A stretch of DNA of 9,773 bases from JBOFLG01 sp051657745 (lineage in GTDB: Bacteria > Actinomycetota > Actinomycetes > Actinomycetales > Dermatophilaceae), in NCBI GenBank assembly GCA_051657745.1, contig JBOFLG010000163.1:1-9773 (forward strand). The letters run 5' to 3'. This document shows positions 5,211-9,773 of the stretch, in pieces. Position 1 is the stretch's first letter. The number at the start of each line of letters is the position of its first letter. Position numbers and translations under genes: made by a program. Under the pieces are notes generated by a model. It searched no databases. It had not been told where the DNA came from and was given only the letters and a program-made list of their open reading frames with translations.

Positions 5211-6065
5211 GTGACAACCGTGCTGTCAATCCAGAGTTCGGTGGCCTACGGGCACGTCGGAAACTCGGCCGCCGTGTTCCCCCTGCAACGACTCGGGGTG
5301 GAGGTCTGGCCGGTGCACACCGTGCACTTCTCCAACCACACCGGGTACGGGGCATGGCGCGGCCCGCTGATGTCCCCCCACGAGGTGCGCGAGGTGGTGA
5401 CCGGGGTCGAGGAGCGCGGCGCCCTGAGCGACATCGACGCGGTGCTGTCGGGGTATCAGGGAGGGGTACAGATCGGCGATGTCGTCCTCGATGCGGTGCG
5501 CCGGGTGAAGGCCGCCAACCCGGGCGCGATCTACGCGTGCGACCCGGTGATGGGCAACGCGGCATCCGGGTGCTTCGTGCATCCGGACATCCCAGTACTG
5601 CTGCGCGACACCGTGGTTCCGGCCGCCGACGTACTCACGCCGAACCAGTTCGAGTTGGGCGTGCTCACCGACACCGAACCCGGCGACCTCGGCTCGACGC
5701 TGGCCGCGGTGGCATCGGTACGCACGATGGGTCCGTCGACGGTGCTGGTTACCAGCGTGTTGCGCCCGGACGCACCGGCCGACACCATCGAGACTCTCGC
5801 GGTCTCGGACTCCGGCACCTGGGTCGTGCGAACGCCGCGGCTCCCGATGACGGCCAACGGGTCCGGGGATGTGACCGCCGCCTTGTTCACCGCGCATCTG
5901 CTGGCCACCGGCGACGCGGGCACCGCCCTGGCGCGCACCGTGTCCAGCATCTTCGACATCCTGTCGCGCACGCTCGAGTCAGGGCGCCGCGAACTGCAAC
6001 TGGTCCAGAGCCAGGACGCCATCGCCGCCCCCCGGATGCAGTTCGAGGTGTCGCGCCTGGACTGA
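5211..6065 (+). CDS. pdxY: Pyridoxal kinase PdxY
   Basis: A 284-residue cytosolic kinase of the ribokinase superfamily that phosphorylates pyridoxal with ATP, giving pyridoxal 5'-phosphate in vitamin B6 salvage. It aligns along its length with the E. coli PdxY I recall (287 residues): VLSIQSSVAYGHVGNSAA (4-21), WPVHTVHFSNHTGYG (33-47), VLSGYQG (78-84), CDPVMG (110-115), TPNQFELG (143-150), and the catalytic NGSGD loop (216-220, base D220). ELQLVQSQDAIAAP matches the conserved C-terminus. The GTG at 5211 has AAGGA 8-9 nt upstream and matches the family N-terminus; the ATG at 5202 adds three residues with no well-spaced ribosome site. It lies alone on the plus strand between proA and proB, divergent from one and convergent with the other. 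Confidence 0.95.
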   Translation: MTTVLSIQSSVAYGHVGNSAAVFPLQRLGVEVWPVHTVHFSNHTGYGAWRGPLMSPHEVREVVTGVEERGALSDIDAVLSGYQGGVQIGDVVLDAVRRVKAANPGAIYACDPVMGNAASGCFVHPDIPVLLRDTVVPAADVLTPNQFELGVLTDTEPGDLGSTLAAVASVRTMGPSTVLVTSVLRPDAPADTIETLAVSDSGTWVVRTPRLPMTANGSGDVTAALFTAHLLATGDAGTALARTVSSIFDILSRTLESGRRELQLVQSQDAIAAPRMQFEVSRLD

Positions 6066-6079
6066 CCCCGCCCGAGCCT

Positions 6080-6174
6080 CCGGGGTTTTCCGCCCCATGG
6101 TGGAAGACCCGGGTTCGCATGTGTCGTCAACCCGTGCGAACCGGGGCGAACCGGGATGGGGCGGAAAAGCCCGG
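6080..6174. repeat. 95-bp imperfect intergenic palindrome, possible bidirectional terminator or REP-like element
   Basis: The gap between convergent pdxY and proB holds a large inverted repeat. The outer arms 6080-6098 and 6156-6174 pair at 18 of 19 positions, including 13 contiguous bp (TTTTCCGCCCCAT against ATGGGGCGGAAAA). Inside, GGTTCGCA (6112-6119) pairs with TGCGAACC (6135-6142). GCGAACCGGG is repeated in direct tandem at 6136-6145 and 6146-6155. The location fits termination from both sides. Its size, nested arms and tandem unit also resemble a dispersed intergenic repeat. Whether other copies exist cannot be told from this window. Confidence 0.65.
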
Positions 6175-6200
6175 CGCGGCGCGTGACGCGTGGCGCGTGA

Positions 6201-7349
6201 TCAGAGCACGACGAGGTCGTCGCGATGAATGACCTCCCGCTGGTACGCCGGGCCGAGCTCGCGGGCCAAGTCGCGGGTCGAGCGCCCGAGCAGGCGCGGC
6301 AGTTCGGTCGCGGCATAGTTGACCAACCCCCGGGCGATCACCGCGCCATCCGGGCCGCAGACGTCCACTGCCTCCCCCGCGGCGAACGACCCCTCGACCC
6401 CGGTAATACCCGCCGGAAGCAGCGACGTGCGCCGCACCGTCAGCGCAGCCAGCGCCCCGGCGTCGAGGAACACCCGTCCACGGGCGGTCGTGGCGTGCGC
6501 GAGCCAGCGCTTGCGCGATGCCCTGGTGGCGGTGCCGGGCGCGAACACCGTGCCGACGTCATCCCCGTCGAGCGCTGCGACCAAGTCCGGGAGGCGAGTC
6601 AGCAGGGTCGGGATGCCGGCAGCGCCGGCGATGCCTGCTGCCTCCACCTTGGTGACCATCCCGCCGCTGCCCACCGCGCTCCCGGCGCCACCGATCGAGA
6701 CCCCCTCGAGGTCGGTCGACGACGCCACAAACGGCACCCGAGTCGGTCCACTGCCAGCTCCACCTGCGGCAGCGGCTGGTGGCCCGTCATACAGGGCGTC
6801 GATGTCGGTGAGCAGCAGCAGCGCGCCAGCACCGACAAGGTCGGCCACCAGCGCTGCCAGGCGGTCGTTGTCGCCGAACCGGATCTCCTGGGTTGCCACG
6901 GTGTCGTTCTCGTTGACGATCGGGAGGACGCCGAGCTCGAGGAGTCGCTCGAGGGTGCGTCGCGCGTTGGTGTAGTGCGTGCGGCGGGTGATGTCGTCGG
7001 CGGTCAGCAGCACCTGCCCCACCGTGATGCCGTGCTCGGCGAACGCCGCCTGGTACGCCGCGACCAGCGCCCCCTGGCCGACGGATGCCGCCGCCTGCTG
7101 GGTCGCGAGGTCACCCGGTCGACGGGTCAGCCCCAGCGGGCCGATCCCGGCCGCGATGGCGCCGCTGGACACCAGCACCACCTCTCGCCCGGCAGCGCGT
7201 CGCTGCCCTAGGAGGTTGACCAGTTCGGTGAGGGCATCCACGTCGAGGTGACCACCGTCGGAACTGGTCAGCGTGGAGGACCCCACCTTGACCACCATCC
7301 GCTGCGCGGCACCTACCGTGGCCCGGAGGACCGAGGCCGGTGTCGTCAT
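6201..7349 (-). CDS. proB: Glutamate 5-kinase ProB
   Basis: A 382-residue cytosolic enzyme that phosphorylates glutamate with ATP to gamma-glutamyl phosphate, the committed and normally proline-inhibited step of proline synthesis. An amino-acid kinase domain spans about 15-270: MVVKVGSSTLT (18-28, phosphate-binding lysine K21), LVSSGAIAAGI (59-69), a GQVLLTADDI stretch, the NENDTVATQEIRFGDND substrate loop, LLLTDIDALYDG and GSGGMVTKVEAA. A C-terminal PUA domain starts at RGRVFLDAGA and includes VRGLVNY-like IARGLVNY. Length and two-domain layout are those of the full-size form. A Gly/Ala-rich insert follows YDG (PPAAAAGGAGSGP). The ATG at 7349 has GAGGG about 9 nt upstream. Only 5 bp separate it from the obgE stop, so the two are surely co-transcribed. 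Confidence 0.98.
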   Translation of the reverse strand: MTTPASVLRATVGAAQRMVVKVGSSTLTSSDGGHLDVDALTELVNLLGQRRAAGREVVLVSSGAIAAGIGPLGLTRRPGDLATQQAAASVGQGALVAAYQAAFAEHGITVGQVLLTADDITRRTHYTNARRTLERLLELGVLPIVNENDTVATQEIRFGDNDRLAALVADLVGAGALLLLTDIDALYDGPPAAAAGGAGSGPTRVPFVASSTDLEGVSIGGAGSAVGSGGMVTKVEAAGIAGAAGIPTLLTRLPDLVAALDGDDVGTVFAPGTATRASRKRWLAHATTARGRVFLDAGALAALTVRRTSLLPAGITGVEGSFAAGEAVDVCGPDGAVIARGLVNYAATELPRLLGRSTRDLARELGPAYQREVIHRDDLVVL

Positions 7350-7354
7350 CCGGC

Positions 7355-8881
7355 TCAGCCCTCGCCGTGGGTGTCCACGGCCCAGTGGCCGGTGCGTCGC
7401 TCGGCATCCAACTGGTCGCGGGCGGCGGTCTGGGCGTCCTTGCGAGCATGGAACTCGGTACGCCGCTGGTCCCGAGTCTTGCGGCCGTCCTCGGCCATCC
7501 GCAGATCAGTGCCACGCGGGCCAGCGAGGAGCTCCGCACCGGCGGCCATGGTCGGCTGCCAGTCGAAGACCACCGCGTTGTCCTCGGGACCGATGAGCAC
7601 GGTCGAGCCCGCCACCGCTCCGGCAGTGAGCAGGGCCTGTTCGACACCGAGCCGATTCAACCGGTCGGCGAGGTACCCGACTGCCTCGTCATTGCTGAAG
7701 TCGGTCTGCCGCACCCACCGGGTCGGCCGCTCACCCACCACGCGGAATGTCTCGCCGTCGGAGGTGGTGTCGCGGCGCACGTGGAATCCGCTGTCATCGA
7801 CCGCAGTCGGCCGGATGACGACCCGCGGCGGGTCGACCAGGCTCGCCTCGGTCTCGGCACGCGCCGAGACGACGTGCCGGGCCAGGGCAAAACTGAGGCT
7901 CTTGAGGCCAGTGCGCGCTACCGCCGAGACCACGTGCACCTCGAGCCCTCGTTCCTCAAGCATCGGGCGCACCAACTCGGCGAGTTCGCGGGCCTCGGGG
8001 ACGTCGGCCTTGTTGAGCACGACGACCCGGGTGCGCTCCGAGATCGGCCGCCCGCCCAGCGAGTCGTCGGGCACATACGCGGCGAGTTCGGCCTCGATGA
8101 CCTCGAGGTCGGTCATCGGGTCCCGGCCGGGCTCGAGGGTGGCACAGTCGACAACGTGCGCGAGCACCGAACACCGTTCGACGTGGCGAAGGAACTCCAA
8201 GCCTAGCCCTCTGCCCTCGCTTGCCCCGGGGATCAAGCCGGGGACGTCGGCGAGGGTGTACCGCTCGGACCCTGCGGTGACAACACCCAAGTTGGGCACC
8301 AACGTGGTAAACGGGTAGTCCGCGATCTTGGGCTTGGCAGCCGACAACACCGAGACCAGCGAGGACTTCCCGGCGCTCGGGAAGCCGATCAGTGCGACAT
8401 CGGCGAGGGACTTCAGTTCCAGGACGATGTCACGAGACTCCCCCGGTTCACCGAGCAGCGCGAACCCGGGTGCCTTGCGGCGCGGGCTGGCGAGGGCCTT
8501 GTTGCCAAGGCCGCCGCGCCCGCCACGAGCGGCGAGGTAGGTGGTGTCGGTGCCGACGAGGTCGACGAGCACGTCGCCGGACGCCGATTTCACGACCGTG
8601 CCCTCTGGGACCGACAGCACCAGGTCCGCGCCGTCGGCGCCGTTCCGCTCGTCGCCACCGCCGGGCGCGCCGTGACCGGCACGCCGGTGCGGCCCACGGT
8701 GGTAGTCGAGCAGGGTAGTGGACTGGGGGTCGACGGCCAGGACCACCGAGCCGCCGCGTCCGCCGTTGCCACCGTCCGGGCCACCCAGTGGCTTGAACTT
8801 CTCGCGGCGCACCGAAGCCACCCCATGCCCACCGTTGCCCGCGGCCAGGTGGAGCACCACACGGTCGACGAATGTCGTCAT
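7355..8881 (-). CDS. obgE: Obg-family GTPase ObgE/CgtA
   Basis: A 508-residue essential-type GTPase that binds the 50S subunit and acts in its assembly and in stress and cell-cycle control. The glycine-rich Obg fold (about 1-158) has GNGGHGVASVRREKFKPLGG and GGNGGRGG. The G domain has G1 GFPSAGKSS (166-174), switch threonines in YPFTTLVPN, G3 DVPG (212-215), G4 NKAD (290-293) and G5 SAV (319-321). A C-terminal OCT domain (about 352-441) includes DFSNDEAVGYLADRLNRLGV and VVFDWQP; a charged tail of about 65 residues follows. The three-domain form is typical of Gram-positives. The ATG at 8881 gives the family N-terminus MTTFVDRVVLH; upstream in-frame sequence is non-homologous. The ribosome site is weak (AGAG 8 nt upstream). 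A terminator separates it from rpmA, so it likely has its own promoter, which I could not pinpoint. Confidence 0.98.
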   Translation of the reverse strand: MTTFVDRVVLHLAAGNGGHGVASVRREKFKPLGGPDGGNGGRGGSVVLAVDPQSTTLLDYHRGPHRRAGHGAPGGGDERNGADGADLVLSVPEGTVVKSASGDVLVDLVGTDTTYLAARGGRGGLGNKALASPRRKAPGFALLGEPGESRDIVLELKSLADVALIGFPSAGKSSLVSVLSAAKPKIADYPFTTLVPNLGVVTAGSERYTLADVPGLIPGASEGRGLGLEFLRHVERCSVLAHVVDCATLEPGRDPMTDLEVIEAELAAYVPDDSLGGRPISERTRVVVLNKADVPEARELAELVRPMLEERGLEVHVVSAVARTGLKSLSFALARHVVSARAETEASLVDPPRVVIRPTAVDDSGFHVRRDTTSDGETFRVVGERPTRWVRQTDFSNDEAVGYLADRLNRLGVEQALLTAGAVAGSTVLIGPEDNAVVFDWQPTMAAGAELLAGPRGTDLRMAEDGRKTRDQRRTEFHARKDAQTAARDQLDAERRTGHWAVDTHGEG

Positions 8882-8996
8882 CCGATCCGCTCTTTTCGTC
8901 GAACTGCTCCCTGAGCGTGCCTTCTCAGCGTCCGCGCGAACCGCCGGTGCGGCGGCACGGTGTGCAGGTGCCAGGAGTGACGGTTGGGGAGAAGCG

Positions 8997-9032
8997 GGAG
9001 GGGCGGGCACCGAGACCGGTGGCCGCCCCTCC
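8997..9032 (-). terminator. Hairpin terminator of the rplU-rpmA operon
   Basis: GGAGGGGCGG (8997-9006) pairs perfectly with CCGCCCCTCC (9023-9032). After one G-G mismatch the stem continues with CACCG/CGGTG around an AGAC loop. It begins 20 nt after the rpmA stop codon. No T-tract follows. It would separate ribosomal-protein transcription from obgE, with partial readthrough possible. Confidence 0.75.
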
Positions 9033-9052
9033 GCATGATGGTCAGGTGGAGG

Positions 9053-9322
9053 TCACTCTGCGGCGACCGGCTCCGGAGCGAAAACGCTCACCGTCTTGCG
9101 GCCGCGCTTGCTCCCGAACGTCACCGCCCCCGGAACCAGGGCGAACAGCGTGTCGTCGCCACCCCGGCCGACGCCGTCGCCCGGGTGAAAGTGCGTGCCG
9201 CGCTGGCGGACGATGATCTCGCCAGCCTTGACGACCTGGCCGCCGTAGCGCTTGACGCCGAGGTACTGGGCGTTGGAGTCGCGACCGTTTCGGGTCGAGG
9301 ATGCACCCTTCTTGTGTGCCAT
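9053..9322 (-). CDS. rpmA: 50S ribosomal protein bL27
   Basis: An 89-residue ribosomal protein whose N-terminal arm reaches the peptidyl transferase centre of the 50S subunit. It shows the near-universal family sequence AHKKGASSTRNGRDSNAQ (2-19), GGQVVKAGEIIVRQRGTHFHPG and GRGGDDTLFALVPGAV. The mature-type N-terminus follows Met directly, so there is no cleavable extension of the Firmicute type. AGGAC lies 8 nt before the ATG at 9322. It follows rplU by 33 bp in the conserved order, and a hairpin terminator closes the operon. Confidence 0.99.
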   Translation of the reverse strand: MAHKKGASSTRNGRDSNAQYLGVKRYGGQVVKAGEIIVRQRGTHFHPGDGVGRGGDDTLFALVPGAVTFGSKRGRKTVSVFAPEPVAAE

Positions 9323-9355
9323 GTCTTGAGTCCTGTTCGGAAGTGGTCGGAGCGG

Positions 9356-9661
9356 TCAGGCGTCAATCGCAGTGATCTTGACCTGGATCAGCGGCTGGCG
9401 GTGGCCCTGCCGCTTGCGGTACCCGGTCTTGTTCTTGTATTTGAGGATCGTGATCTTCGGGCCTTTGGCGGCCTTGACGACCTCAGCAGTCACCGTGACC
9501 TTGGCGAGCTTGGTGGCATCCGAAGTCACCGTACCGCCGTCGACCACGAGCAGTGGCTGCAGGTGGATCTCGTCGCCGGCCTCGCCGATCTTGTCGATAA
9601 GCAGGGTGTCACCGACGGAGACCTTCTCCTGGCGACCGCCTGCACGCACAATCGCGTACAC
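9356..9661 (-). CDS. rplU: 50S ribosomal protein bL21
   Basis: A 101-residue ribosomal protein that binds 23S rRNA in the 50S subunit. Family features are YAIVRAGGRQEKVSVGD at the N-terminus and the conserved basic end ILKYKNKTGYRKRQGHRQPL. Two GTG codons could start it. GTG at 9661 gives MYAIVRAGGRQ, matching the family start, with AGGAAG about 11 nt upstream. GTG at 9673 would add MRHH, but AGGAA then abuts the codon without spacing. I prefer 9661. It is the first gene of the rplU-rpmA operon, with a leader of about 90 nt running to the right edge. Confidence 0.98.
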   Translation of the reverse strand: MYAIVRAGGRQEKVSVGDTLLIDKIGEAGDEIHLQPLLVVDGGTVTSDATKLAKVTVTAEVVKAAKGPKITILKYKNKTGYRKRQGHRQPLIQVKITAIDA

Positions 9662-9760
9662 GTGGTGTCTCACTTCCTGTTCGGGTGGGCACTCTCAGAC
9701 CGGCCGGTTGCTACCCCGTGGACGACACGGGACACCGGCTCGGTGGGCACACCATCGGCA

Positions 9761-9766
9761 AACATA
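9761..9766 (-). promoter_or_regulatory. TATGTT -10 box, probable promoter of rplU-rpmA
   Basis: TATGTT (9766 down to 9761, minus strand) matches TANNNT and lies about 100 bp upstream of rplU. The -35 would fall beyond the window end and cannot be judged. It implies a 5' leader of about 90 nt containing the hairpin CCCGTG/CACGGG (9715-9720, 9726-9731). Confidence 0.4.
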
Positions 9767-9773
9767 CTGGCGC

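Noticed and set aside
3917..6232. Plus-strand open frame of 771 codons antisense to proA and crossing pdxY
   Set aside because: Its product resembles no family. It is the out-of-frame shadow of proA and pdxY, whose own products match their families end to end; long empty frames are usual at this GC content.
2293..9729. 12-nt word GTGGACGACACG shared by the nadD upstream region (2293-2304) and the rplU leader (9718-9729)
   Set aside because: Several repeated 12-mers are expected by chance in about 10 kb of this composition, so the match alone is not evidence of a shared site.

Overview
The window looks like a core-genome segment of a high-GC Gram-positive bacterium (Actinomycetota, probably order Micrococcales). 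The grounds are very high GC, the gene order rplU-rpmA-obgE-proB ... proA ... nadD-rsfS, GC-rich hairpin terminators without T-tracts, and candidate leaderless starts (a TANNNT box 6-7 nt before ATG). A strongly over-represented GGATGCC word hints at Microbacteriaceae-like composition, but that is an inference from memory. No phage, IS element, CRISPR array or defence system is visible.

Layout, in window order. 1-136 holds tRNA-Ala(GGC) on the minus strand with a perfect 21-bp hairpin directly behind it. 268-2211 is a tightly packed minus-strand operon, transcribed from high to low coordinates: small one-TM protein, nadD, rsfS, histidine-phosphatase-family protein. Each junction is a 4-base NTGA overlap, provided nadD starts at a CTG. 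2212-2807 is a long non-coding stretch between divergent genes. It carries the nadD-operon promoter and a hairpin-rich segment with a possible own promoter and a strong terminator-like hairpin, a candidate structured RNA. 2808-3842 (+) is a GT2 membrane glycosyltransferase ending in a Gly-Ser repeat tail encoded by a GGCAGC microsatellite. Its stop codon overlaps that of proA (minus, 3839-5146). 5211-6065 (+) is pdxY, divergent from proA. 6066-6200 contains a large imperfect palindrome between convergent pdxY and proB. 6201-8881 (minus) is obgE-proB, 5 bp apart. 9053-9661 (minus) is rplU-rpmA, followed by its own hairpin terminator, with a promoter and leader at the right edge.

Functionally, ProB and ProA catalyse the first two steps of proline synthesis from glutamate. 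NadD makes the NAD dinucleotide. ObgE, RsfS, bL21 and bL27 belong to 50S subunit biogenesis and control. PdxY salvages vitamin B6. The glycosyltransferase probably loads a sugar onto a polyprenyl phosphate for envelope glycans. The conserved minus-strand block is interrupted twice by plus-strand material (pdxY; the glycosyltransferase with its upstream non-coding DNA). The main unexplained signals are the 2.38-2.70 kb candidate RNA, the GGATGCC enrichment, the CTG start of nadD and the pdxY/proB intergenic palindrome.
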